Source: Sphingobacterium litopenaei (GTDB lineage Bacteria > Bacteroidota > Bacteroidia > Sphingobacteriales > Sphingobacteriaceae). From it: a stretch of DNA of 54,773 nucleotides. The translations under genes were made by a program, and so were the position numbers. The notes beneath the pieces were generated by a model. It did no database searches. It saw only the letters and a list, made by a program, of their open reading frames with translations, and had not been told where the DNA came from. Where the stretch lies: the NCBI RefSeq assembly GCF_014692495.1, contig NZ_JACOIJ010000024.1, positions 1 to 54,773 of the forward strand, given 5' to 3'. This document shows, in pieces, positions 1 to 7,818 of this stretch (the first letter of the stretch is position 1; each line of letters opens with the position of its first letter).

Positions 1-1
1 A

Positions 2-121
2 GGATTAAAAATAATATCGTCAGGAACTGGCGATTACACGGGCGGAGACTCAAATAAGACTTTGGCAACAAAGCACAAGTCTGTGAAGCCCGAAGCCCAT
101 TTGTCTTTAGCAAATGGGTAG
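2..121 (+). CDS. tnpB: TnpB (IS200/IS605 OrfB) C-terminal end, partial
   Basis: Frame 2 is open from the window edge to a TAG at 119-121. It reads as the poorly conserved tail of a TnpB protein: a start like IISSGTGDYTGGDS, then KSVKPEAHLSLANG and stop. TnpB is the RNA-guided endonuclease of IS200/IS605 elements, ancestral to Cas12. In these elements the end of the ORF overlaps the omega RNA, and the final codons lie in a hairpin ending GGGTAGTTCAC, exactly as here. The RuvC catalytic residues would be left of the window, so activity cannot be judged. Identification rests on this tail plus the RNA-like end; both are short but fit well. Confidence 0.72.
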   Translation, partial: GLKIISSGTGDYTGGDSNKTLATKHKSVKPEAHLSLANG

Positions 122-126
122 TTCAC
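85..126 (+). ncRNA. omega-RNA-like 3' scaffold and right end of IS200/IS605-type element
   Basis: A perfect hairpin, CCCATTTG (96-103) with loop TCTTTAG and CAAATGGG (111-118), is followed by TAGTTCAC ending at 126. This arrangement (GAAGCCC, hairpin with TTTAG loop, GGGTAGTTCAC) is the usual right end of TnpB elements and the 3' scaffold of the omega RNA. If the RNA is made, its guide would start at about 127, in the interrupted host gene. The exact element boundary is inferred from the family pattern, not shown by a second copy. Confidence 0.65.
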
Positions 127-867
127 ATCAAGACGAATATTGTAGAAAGTAAACCTTCCAATTCAACGTTTGAATACGAATGGAAGGCCCTTAGCAATGA
201 GAAAGCAACCCTGCTTTCTATAGATCGTGATTTAAGAATCTCAGTAGGTTTGGCTCCTGGAAGCTATAATTTGCAGTATACTGTTACAGATAAAAGCAAT
301 GGATTGCAATTCAATAAGTTGTATAACTTAAAAGTAAACAGTGGTTTCAATAGCGGATGGTTTGTAACGCACAATAAAAACAATAAAGCCGGTTTATCGT
401 TTATTCGTACAGATAAAACAGTATTCTCTGCACCTGCTGAGGATGCAAACAATAAATCTTTTTCAGGTAAAGCTTTGCGTACATACTATGCTTTCTTGAA
501 TAATCAACAGAATTATGCGAGTATTTTGTACTTCACTACAGAAGGTGTTTATCGTTTTGATCCGAACAACTTTGCTCAAGTAGGAGATACACAAACTATT
601 TTACCTACTGTAAGTAGTTTCACGAGTATCCCAAATAATAATGCTTCTTTGATCTACGAGTTTCCAAGTTCAGCTAAGGTAACCTCGTTAGTAATGGATA
701 AATCTACAGGTAATGTAGGTAAAACATTAGCTGTCGGTGTAATGAACAATGGTGAGGGCGAAGTATATTTCTTCAATATCAATACATTGGGTTGGTTTAC
801 CAACAATACGTTTGATTCTTCATTCAAAGGTTTAGGTGAAGTAATCCATTTATCTAAAAAATTCTAA
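127..867 (+). pseudogene. PKD-like family lipoprotein gene, 3' part, interrupted by the IS end
   Basis: From 127 the frame reads IKTNIVESKPSNSTFEYEWK and continues without a stop to TAA at 865-867, about 246 codons. The composition and the beta-rich segment after YNLQYTVTDKSNGL resemble the PKD-like lipoproteins encoded beside SusC/SusD genes in Bacteroidota, whose role is probably surface ligand binding. The signal peptide and first part are missing: the sequence to the left is IS200/IS605 DNA. A TTG at 250 could start a shorter product, but nothing supports real initiation there. The gene ends 10 nt before the next ORF, as in an operon. The family call is by resemblance only. The gene is probably inactivated, although its 5' half may survive on the far side of the element. 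Confidence 0.6.
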
Positions 868-877
868 TCTTACCTGA

Positions 878-2336
878 ATGAATATTATAAAATATGCAGT
901 GCTTGTCATCTTTATAGGGATGGCAAGTCCTGCTTTCTCCCAAGAGATTACTGAGGCACAGATAATGGCCAAAACGCGAGAATTGTCCAATATCTACGAT
1001 GACGCTCAGCTACAAAAAGCGTTATCCACATTGGAAAAAAGTAAATCGCAGGCAGATCTAGTGTATGCGTATAAATATTACTTGAGCCAAAAAGACGAAG
1101 AGTCAATAGCGCGTGTTAAAAAGAATGGTCTGAAGAAATTTCCAAAAGGAATCTTTTCCTACTATGTGGAGATGACGCGTATCGCTGCATTAAAAAATCT
1201 GAATGAAAAGAATGAAGCATACCAAAAGCTTCTTCAAGTTAATCCCTCTCTGGATTTAGGTATGGAAGGGCTTTCTATGACTTTAGGCTTTGCGGCTCAG
1301 GGTGATACAGCTTTGATGAATACCTATTTGGATTATTACATGCGTAATGCTAAGACGCCTTCTGATAATACAATATCAAAGGTTTCTATGTATTCGATGT
1401 TGATCAATAATTTGATGAGAACGAATACTAAATTAGCAATGCCTTATTTGGATTACTGTTTGGCGTATTACCGTGATAGATTACAAAATCAGCCTAATCG
1501 TGAGGATCAAGCAAGATATTATCAGGTAATAGGTCACTATGCGGATATTCTAATCCGTGATAACAAATCCGAAGAAGCATTTCAATATGAAAACGGTTCA
1601 ATACGAATTTTTGTCTTCGAAAAGAGAGTTTCCTGCATTTTTGCAATCTAGATTGTTGAATACGCATTTGTTGACAGAAAGATATGCTGATATTTTCCAA
1701 TCTTTAGAAAAAGCGTATGTAAATGATGAGAAACTTCCAAAATTGGAATATCATTTGAAAAAGGCATACACAGCAAAAAATAAAGATTTAGCTTTATATG
1801 AAAAGTATATTGATTCCCTAAATAAAGAAAAACATAATGCTTTCGTAGCATCCATCTTGAATTCTGCTATCAATAAACCGGCTCCTGATTTTGAATTGAA
1901 AGATGTAGACGGGAATCTTGTTAAGTTAGCAGATTTGAAAAGTAAAGTTTTGGTGCTTGACTTTTGGGCAACTTGGTGTGGACCTTGTAAGGCTTCATTC
2001 CCTATGATGCAAAAGGCAGTAAATAAATTTAAAGCTGATAAAGAAGTACAGTTTTTATTCATTCATACTTGGGATACAGCGAAAGATCCTGTGAAAGATG
2101 CGAAAGACTATGTGGTAACCAACGGATATACGTTCGAGGTACTAATGGATTTGAAAAACAAAACTACCAATCAAAGTGAAGTAGCGACTAAATTCAATGT
2201 GAAAGGTATTCCAGCTAAATTCATTATTGATCAAAAAGGTAATATTCGATTCCAAGCTTCAGGCTTTTCAGGCGATGAAGAGAAAGCTATAGATGAACTA
2301 TCTCGCATGATAGATTTTGCTAAAAAGAATATATAG
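878..2336 (+). pseudogene. TlpA-like thioredoxin-fold protein, split by a one-base frameshift
   Basis: Two overlapping reading frames make one protein. The first, from ATG 878, has a signal peptide (MNIIKYAVLVIFIGMASPAFS) and a helical repeat-like region. After about residue 238 it runs into unrelated sequence and stops at 1651. The second frame continues the same protein to TAA 2336 and carries a TlpA/AhpC-type thioredoxin domain with the redox motif WCGPC near 1975-1990. Removing one A from the AAAA run at 1590-1593 restores a smooth junction (EEAFQYETVQYEFLSS) and an intact product of about 485 residues. Family members are periplasmic or lipid-anchored thiol-disulfide proteins. The gene follows the PKD-like gene by 10 nt and is followed by a strong terminator. 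The frameshift may be a real mutation, phase variation or an assembly error. Confidence 0.75.
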
Positions 2337-2367
2337 TATAATTGAAATAAATCTAATCTAAACCAAA

Positions 2368-2395
2368 GGCATAAGAACGCGTTCTTATGCCTTTT
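2368..2395 (+). terminator. intrinsic terminator after the TlpA-like gene
   Basis: Perfect 24-nt palindrome GGCATAAGAACG/CGTTCTTATGCC at 2368-2391, followed by TTTT. It ends the PKD-like/TlpA-like transcription unit before the S9 peptidase. Confidence 0.8.
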
Positions 2396-2445
2396 CCATT
2401 TTATAGGCTTTAGCTTTTTTCCTATCTTGCATATAAAAATATTTG

Positions 2446-4548
2446 ATGATGAATAGAGTTTCTATTTTAACAGTTTTACTACTTATGAGTGCATCAGCAA
2501 TGGGGCAACGTGCACCAGAGAAAAAGATTGAAAAATCTGTGTTGACGAATAAAATAAATGAATATTTAGCCAAAAGACCGATGAATGCCGAAGACTTATG
2601 GAAGTTAGGACGTGTATCTGCTGAAGGTCTTAGCGCCGATGGTTCGGTGTTGGTTTATGGAGTTTCTAATTATTCTTTTGAAGAGAATAAGTCGGAGAAA
2701 AACTTGTTTACGATTCCCCTAAAAGGTGGAGATGCCAAACCTTTTACTACAGATTTAGGTAGTGAAACGGTAATAGAAATTACATCTTCGGATGATGTAA
2801 TTTATTTGTTCAAAGGTCAACTTTGGAAGAAAAATCTTAAAGGTGGTGCAGCTGTGCAATTGACAGATGTAAAAGAAGGCTTATCCGATGTCAAAATTTC
2901 CCCATACAAAAAGCATATTCTATTCAGTAAGCAAGTGCTTATCAATAAAAATCATAGTGTAGACAAATATGCAGATTTGTCCAAATCCAATATCTACATT
3001 TATGATGATCTGGATTATAGACATTGGGATACGTTTAATGATGGACGTTTCAATCATCCATTTGTTGCCACATATGATAATGGTAAAATTGGTGAGGCAG
3101 TAGATTTATTAGAAGGACAACCTTTCTATAGCCCAACTGCACCTTTTGGTGGGGCGGAGGATTTTGCATGGTCACCTGACAGCAAATCTGTGCTATATGT
3201 TTGCAAGAAGAAATTTGGTAAAGAATATGCCACAAGTACCAATACAGATATTTACCAATATGATTTAGCAACCAAGCAAACTAAAAATCTAACAGAAGGC
3301 ATGTCAGGATACGATACTAATCCTACATTCAGCCCTGATGGAAAAAGATTTTCTTGGTTAAGCATGAAAACTGACGGGTATGAAGCTGACAAAAATGATA
3401 TTATCATTCAAGATTTGGCATCAGGTGTAAAATTAAATTTGACAAGCCATTGGGATGAGACCGTAAATGCTTTCTATTGGAGTAAGGATGGTAAGAAAAT
3501 CTATTTTGTTGCGCCTACACGTGGAACAGTTCAGTTATTTGAAGTGGACGTTCCAGCTAATTTGAATGTTCGCTCATTACCAAAAATCCAACAATTAAGT
3601 CAAGGACAATTTGATATTTCGGGGATAGTGGGAGAGACGAAAGAAGGGTTAGTTGTTACCTCTACTAAGATGACGCAAGCGACTGAAGTTTATTTGTTCA
3701 ATTTCAAAAATAAAAACCTAACACAAATTACATCTGTAAACGATGCAAAATATGCTGGATGGAAAGAAACAAAAGTAGAGGGTCGTTTTACTAAAGCATC
3801 GGATGGTGCTGATTTATTCTCTTGGGTAATTTATCCGCCAGATTTTGATCCTACCAAAAAATATCCAACTTTATTATTCTGTCAAGGAGGTCCACAATCA
3901 GCGACTACGCAAGGCTATTCTTACCGTTGGAACTTCCAATTAATGGCTTCTCAAGGTTATATCGTGATTCTTCCAAACCGTCGAGGTATGCCAGGATGGG
4001 GAACTAAATGGAACCAAGATATTTCCAAAGATTGGGGTGGACAAGCTATTCAGGATTATTTGTCCGCTATTGATGATTTCAAAAAAGAATCATATGTAGA
4101 CAATGATCGTATCGGAGCGATTGGTGCAAGTTACGGAGGTTATTCCGTATTTATGTTGGCTGGGGTGCATGAAGGTCGTTTCAAAACGTTTATTTCACAC
4201 TGTGGTTTGTTTAATATGGAATCTTGGTACGGAACGACTGAAGAGTTATTCTTTGCGAATTATGATTTAGGAGGTCCTTATTGGGATAAAGCTAATGCAA
4301 AAACTTATCAAGATTTCAACCCGATCAAACATATCGATAAATGGAATACGCCAATTCTAATTTTCCAAGGAGGTAAAGATTACCGTGTACCCGTTGGCCA
4401 AGGACAAGAAGCTTTTCAAGTGGCACAATTGAAAGGTATTAAAAGTAGATTTGTGTATATGCCAGATGAAAATCACTGGGTACTTTCGGGACACAATGCG
4501 CAAGTCTGGCAACGTGAATTCTTTGGTTGGCTAAACGAAACATTATAG
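2446..4548 (+). CDS. secreted S9 family peptidase (dipeptidyl/acylaminoacyl peptidase type)
   Basis: The 700-residue product starts with a signal peptide ending near MSASAMGQ, so it is exported. Residues about 50-420 form a TolB/DPP-like beta-propeller with repeats such as FAWSPDSKSVLY and PTFSPDGKRFSW. The C-terminal third is an alpha/beta hydrolase. The triad is readable as Ser in GASYGGY (about 563), Asp in GGKDYRVP (about 646) and His in DENHW (about 678). Such enzymes release dipeptides or trim peptides in the periplasm. The frame is also open to a TTG at 2443; ATG 2446 or 2449 is preferred. There is no Shine-Dalgarno sequence, as usual here. It lies downstream of a SusCD-type accessory cluster, which suggests a peptide-use role, and is followed by a terminator. 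Confidence 0.9.
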   Translation: MMNRVSILTVLLLMSASAMGQRAPEKKIEKSVLTNKINEYLAKRPMNAEDLWKLGRVSAEGLSADGSVLVYGVSNYSFEENKSEKNLFTIPLKGGDAKPFTTDLGSETVIEITSSDDVIYLFKGQLWKKNLKGGAAVQLTDVKEGLSDVKISPYKKHILFSKQVLINKNHSVDKYADLSKSNIYIYDDLDYRHWDTFNDGRFNHPFVATYDNGKIGEAVDLLEGQPFYSPTAPFGGAEDFAWSPDSKSVLYVCKKKFGKEYATSTNTDIYQYDLATKQTKNLTEGMSGYDTNPTFSPDGKRFSWLSMKTDGYEADKNDIIIQDLASGVKLNLTSHWDETVNAFYWSKDGKKIYFVAPTRGTVQLFEVDVPANLNVRSLPKIQQLSQGQFDISGIVGETKEGLVVTSTKMTQATEVYLFNFKNKNLTQITSVNDAKYAGWKETKVEGRFTKASDGADLFSWVIYPPDFDPTKKYPTLLFCQGGPQSATTQGYSYRWNFQLMASQGYIVILPNRRGMPGWGTKWNQDISKDWGGQAIQDYLSAIDDFKKESYVDNDRIGAIGASYGGYSVFMLAGVHEGRFKTFISHCGLFNMESWYGTTEELFFANYDLGGPYWDKANAKTYQDFNPIKHIDKWNTPILIFQGGKDYRVPVGQGQEAFQVAQLKGIKSRFVYMPDENHWVLSGHNAQVWQREFFGWLNETL

Positions 4549-4557
4549 TTAATAAAT

Positions 4558-4690
4558 GAAAAAAGTCTGAAGCGGGGAGCTTCAGACTTTTTTAACTAAC
4601 CAATTATTAACCTAAATTATGAATTACTAGTATAACGTCTATATTTATGCCAATATTGTGGCTATATTATGATTTAACAAATTTTTAACA
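4558..4690 (+). repeat. copy A of a tandem terminator-bearing repeat
   Basis: About 133 nt: a terminator hairpin (AGTCTGAAGC, loop GGGGA, GCTTCAGACT at 4564-4588, then T6), then AACTAACCAATTATTAACC, an AATTATGAATTACTAG segment, and a tail near TTTAACAAATTTTTAAC. A near-identical unit begins 173 nt downstream. The hairpin terminates the S9 peptidase transcript. The rest of the unit codes for nothing visible: ATGAATTACTAG is a three-codon dead end. Confidence 0.85.
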
Positions 4691-4730
4691 GTAATAGGTA
4701 ATTATTGAAATTCATTAATGAATTAAGTAT

Positions 4731-4863
4731 AAAAAAAGTCTGAAGCGGGGAGCTCCAGACTTTTAACTAACCAATTATTAACCTAAATTATGAATTACTA
4801 GTGTAACGTCTATTTTTATGCCAATGTTGTACTAAATAGTTGATTTAACAATTTGTTAACAAG
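4731..4863 (+). repeat. copy B of the tandem terminator-bearing repeat
   Basis: Repeats copy A in the same orientation with scattered substitutions. The hairpin at 4737-4761 has one mismatch (GCTCCAGACT instead of GCTTCAGACT) and a shorter T run (TTTT), so it should terminate less well. The AACTAACCAATTATTAACCTAAATT block is identical, while the last third has diverged. This is an old or relaxed local duplication filling much of the 377-nt gap between convergent genes. Confidence 0.85.
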
Positions 4864-4890
4864 TAGAAGACGTAACGATGACAATACCCT

Positions 4891-4927
4891 AAAAAAATAG
4901 CCTTGAGAAATTCTCAAGGCTATTTTT
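4891..4927. terminator. bidirectional terminator at the end of the MCE gene
   Basis: Palindrome ATAGCCTTGAGAA...TTCTCAAGGCTAT (4897-4923) flanked by A7 on the left and T5 on the right. It ends the minus-strand amidase/MCE unit directly after its stop codon and also faces the S9 gene. Confidence 0.85.
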
Positions 4928-5873
4928 ATTTCGTGTCTTTCTTGCCAAATATGGATATTTTCAAATATTTCCCTGGATTGGTTTTCAAGTCATTGACGAG
5001 TTGATCCAAGTTGTCTGAGGCATTACTCAGATTATTGTACAATTTGTCATCATTAACCAATAGACCAATAGATCCCTCACCTTTGTTTATCTTATCCGTA
5101 ATAGCTAGTACATTTTTCATTGCCTGATTGGCATTGTCAACAGTTGCCTTTATTTCAGTTTTTGACAGGTCAGATGACAGATTGTCTAAATTAGCCACGA
5201 TATGATTAATGCGACTGCTATTATTTTTGAAATTATTGGTTATCGATTCAAGATTCTGCATAATCTTAGCCAAACGTACTCTTTCTGATCCCATCAGATC
5301 CTCTACATCCGAAGTAATGGTCTCAACATTTTTTAAGGATTTAGAAATACTGCGTAGGCTGGTTTTGAAATCACGTTGAAATTCATCATCCAAAGCTGTA
5401 TTCACAGCAGATAATACAGAGTCTAATTTTACAACCAAATCTTCTACTTTCTTTTGTAAAGGCTCTACTTTTTGAAGGAGGTTAGCTTGCACATCTGATT
5501 GCAAAGGATCTCCATCTCGAGCGTAGGTTTTGCTATTTCCAAGGTCGAAAACAATGACCTTACCACCTAAAAAACCGTCATTGGAAATGCGTGCAATGGT
5601 ATTGGAAGGTATATTATAATCATCTTCGATTTTGAATTCTGTTCGAATTTTTCCGTTATCAAGAAGAGTAGTTTTGGAAACACGGCCTATTTTAAAACCA
5701 TTAACTAATACTGGATTCGATACAGCCAAGCCATCGACATTGTCATAATCTGTATAAAATGTATTTTCGGAACTGAAAACATCATTTCCTTTTAAAAAAC
5801 TGTATCCTATAAATAATAAAGCTATGGCTATAGCCGTTAGAGCACCTACTTTTGTTTCGTTTGATAATTTCAA
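4926..5873 (-). CDS. MlaD family (MCE domain) membrane-anchored lipid-transport protein
   Basis: 315 residues. A single N-terminal membrane helix (about residues 8-26, GALTAIAIALLFIGYSFL) is followed by an MCE domain (about 35-115, with VNGFKIGRVSK and FLGGKVIVFDLG) and a long helical tail rich in SLKNVETI- and NLDNLSSDL-type heptads. MCE proteins bind lipids and shuttle phospholipids between inner and outer membranes with an MlaE/MlaF ABC transporter; the transporter genes are not in the window. It lies 77 nt downstream of two amidase genes on the same strand and opposite lptD, making this an envelope-maintenance block. The ATG at 5873 follows an AT-rich leader without a Shine-Dalgarno sequence. 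Confidence 0.85.
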   Translation of the reverse strand: MKLSNETKVGALTAIAIALLFIGYSFLKGNDVFSSENTFYTDYDNVDGLAVSNPVLVNGFKIGRVSKTTLLDNGKIRTEFKIEDDYNIPSNTIARISNDGFLGGKVIVFDLGNSKTYARDGDPLQSDVQANLLQKVEPLQKKVEDLVVKLDSVLSAVNTALDDEFQRDFKTSLRSISKSLKNVETITSDVEDLMGSERVRLAKIMQNLESITNNFKNNSSRINHIVANLDNLSSDLSKTEIKATVDNANQAMKNVLAITDKINKGEGSIGLLVNDDKLYNNLSNASDNLDQLVNDLKTNPGKYLKISIFGKKDTK

Positions 5874-5950
5874 AGTTACTGTGTGTTTAGATTCTACATG
5901 AATATACTAATAACATACTAAATATAGAAAATGTTTAGCTATCCGTAGAA

Positions 5951-6817
5951 TTAGAATTTTTTAATAGCATTAAATAAACTATTCACAATCGCATCTTGAC
6001 CTTTGTCAGACATTAAATATTTTTCTTCTTCCGAATTGCTTATAAATCCAACTTCAGTCAATACAGCGGGCATTCCAGCCGTTTTCAATACAGCCAAAGG
6101 AAGTTCTTTGATTCCACGGTTAGCACGACCAATTTTGCTGTATTCTGTTTGCATTAGCTTCGCTAAACGAATGCTTTGATCGCGATATTTTCTTTTTAGA
6201 ATTTTAAAGACAATATAAGATGCAGGATCTTTCGGGTCAAAACCACCGTAATTGTCTTCGTGATTGTCCTCCAATAAGATAGACGCATTTTCACGGATGG
6301 CAACATCTTGATTTTCCATACTATTGTAACCTAGTACAAATGTTTCAGTTCCTTTTACAGCAGTATTCAAGACTTTTTGAGTAACCCAATGCCCCTTTTT
6401 ATTTTTTACTCTTCGAGTTGTTTCTCCTCCGGAGTTTAGGTGAATGGATACAAATAAATCCGCGTGATGTTTATTGGCTAACGCAGGTCGTTCATACAAG
6501 TTAGGATACACATCCGTTTTACGTGTATAAATTACTTTTGTACCTGGAATTTCGGCTTCTAGTTTTTTACCTAATTTCAGTGTAATATCTAGAGCAATAT
6601 CTTTTTCACGTGAAAGCTTCCCCACCGCTCCAGGATCTTTTCCGCCGTGTCCCGCGTCAAGTACAATTACTTTTCCTTTAATTTTTCCAGTATTCGAAGA
6701 AGGAGGGACGTCAACAGATGCATATTTGAAACTGCTAATAATTAAGAAAGCGCCACTAAGTAGTACGCTTGTCAATCCAATTTTGATAAATTTGTTAACC
6801 CTTTTTCTTCTCAACAT
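5951..6817 (-). CDS. N-acetylmuramoyl-L-alanine amidase (Amidase_3), copy 1
   Basis: 288 residues. Positive N-terminus MLRRKRVNKF, then a membrane or signal segment (about 12-30), then the catalytic domain from about residue 48. The zinc-amidase hallmarks are visible: VIVLDAGHGGKDPGAVG (His ligand), the Glu of SREKDIALD, HADLFVSIHLNSG (second His), and LTEVGFISN near the C-terminus (catalytic Glu). It cleaves the bond between muramic acid and the stem peptide in the periplasm, in cell separation and wall turnover. It starts 11 nt after the stop of a close paralogue, so the two are co-transcribed. There is no SPOR or other wall-binding domain. Confidence 0.92.
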   Translation of the reverse strand: MLRRKRVNKFIKIGLTSVLLSGAFLIISSFKYASVDVPPSSNTGKIKGKVIVLDAGHGGKDPGAVGKLSREKDIALDITLKLGKKLEAEIPGTKVIYTRKTDVYPNLYERPALANKHHADLFVSIHLNSGGETTRRVKNKKGHWVTQKVLNTAVKGTETFVLGYNSMENQDVAIRENASILLEDNHEDNYGGFDPKDPASYIVFKILKRKYRDQSIRLAKLMQTEYSKIGRANRGIKELPLAVLKTAGMPAVLTEVGFISNSEEEKYLMSDKGQDAIVNSLFNAIKKF

Positions 6818-6828
6818 ATACTTCTTTT

Positions 6829-7653
6829 TTATCGTTCTACAGCCGCTTTATAATTCTTAATAGCATCTACAAGATTTTTTATAATCTCAGCTTGCCCTTC
6901 TTCAGACAACATATAATCTTCTTCGGTAGGACTAGAAATAAAACCAATTTCAGTTAAAACAGCGGGCATGCTGGCACGTGCTAACACTGCCAAACCTTGT
7001 TCTTTCACACCGCGATTAGGTCTATTTGAAGTCACAAATTCATTTTGGATTAATGAAGCCAATCGAATACTGCGGTCACGATATTGTCTTTTCATCACTT
7101 TAAAAACAATATACGAAGAAGGATCTTTTGGATCGAATCCCATCAAATCCGCATTGTTTTCCTCATAATTATCTTCTAATAACATATCCGCATTTTCACG
7201 GATAGCTACATCTTGTTCATTCATACGGTGAAAACCCAAAACTAAAGTTTCGGTTCCAGTAACTTGAGGATTTCGTGTACGAGCAGTATTGGCAGAATTT
7301 GCGTGTACGGACATGAAGATATCCGCATGATTTTTATTTGCTAATTCCGAACGTGTACGGAACGGCACATCCACATCTGTGGTTCTGGTCAATAATACAT
7401 TTATACCTAATTTCTCTTCCAGCTCCTTTTTGAGCTTCAAGCATACCTCCAAAACAATCTCTTTTTCTTTTGAACGGCGACCAACAGCGCCTAAAGCCGC
7501 ACCTCCATGACCAGGGTCAAGCACCACTGTAAAAGTTTTTTTTGGAGGATTGGTAGAAGAATTAGGAGAGGTTTGGAACGATGAAGCTGTATAAATAAAA
7601 ATAACGGCTAAAGCGAAGTAACTTATATATTTAACACTATTTAAAAATTTCAT
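6829..7653 (-). CDS. N-acetylmuramoyl-L-alanine amidase (Amidase_3), copy 2
   Basis: 274 residues, a paralogue of the downstream amidase with the same motif order: VVLDPGHGGAALGAVGRRSKEKE, HADIFMSVHANSA, LTEIGFISS. The N-terminus MKFLNSVKYISYFALAVIFIYTASS is a signal peptide or anchor. Both copies share the inserted segment around RENADMLLEDN...SSYIVFKVMKRQYRDRSIRLA, as in Bacteroidota AmiC-like enzymes. It is first in the minus-strand unit, divergent from lptD with about 165 nt between starts. A TATCTTTG promoter box lies upstream. The tandem pair suggests recent duplication with possible division of labour; which copy acts at septation cannot be told from sequence. Confidence 0.92.
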   Translation of the reverse strand: MKFLNSVKYISYFALAVIFIYTASSFQTSPNSSTNPPKKTFTVVLDPGHGGAALGAVGRRSKEKEIVLEVCLKLKKELEEKLGINVLLTRTTDVDVPFRTRSELANKNHADIFMSVHANSANTARTRNPQVTGTETLVLGFHRMNEQDVAIRENADMLLEDNYEENNADLMGFDPKDPSSYIVFKVMKRQYRDRSIRLASLIQNEFVTSNRPNRGVKEQGLAVLARASMPAVLTEIGFISSPTEEDYMLSEEGQAEIIKNLVDAIKNYKAAVER

Positions 7654-7702
7654 TTTTATTTTTTTAACATTTTTGTGTGAAGATTCAAAAACTGTTCAAA
7701 AG

Positions 7703-7730
7703 CAAAGATAAGTCATATTATTTTATTCAA
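7703..7730 (-). promoter_or_regulatory. Bacteroidota-type promoter for the amidase/MCE unit
   Basis: On the minus strand TATCTTTG (7703-7710) matches the -7 consensus TAnnTTTG, with a TTG (7728-7730) 17 nt upstream as the -33 element. It sits about 50 nt before the first amidase start. Confidence 0.5.
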
Positions 7731-7783
7731 AAAAATATCCACTTTATCTATTCGTTTTTTGACTATTTTTGTCCTCAATAGTT

Positions 7784-7791
7784 TATTTTTG
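7784..7791 (+). promoter_or_regulatory. -7 promoter element for lptD
   Basis: TATTTTTG at 7784-7791 fits TAnnTTTG, with TTG at 7759-7761 as a possible -33 element (22 nt apart, slightly long). It lies 27 nt before the TTG start of lptD. Confidence 0.4.
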
Positions 7792-7818
7792 CGCTAAATT
7801 AATTATAAGAATTTCAAT

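Noticed and set aside
58..249. Open frame continuing upstream of the TTG at 250 into the IS region
   Set aside because: The part before 127 is TnpB/omega-RNA DNA read in another frame; it is not lipoprotein sequence.
878..1651. A complete 257-residue protein
   Set aside because: Its last residues after the AAAA run are frameshifted nonsense; the continuation is in the +1 frame.
4612..4640. Small ORF ATGAATTACTAG in the repeat unit
   Set aside because: Three codons before a stop in both copies; no evidence for translation.
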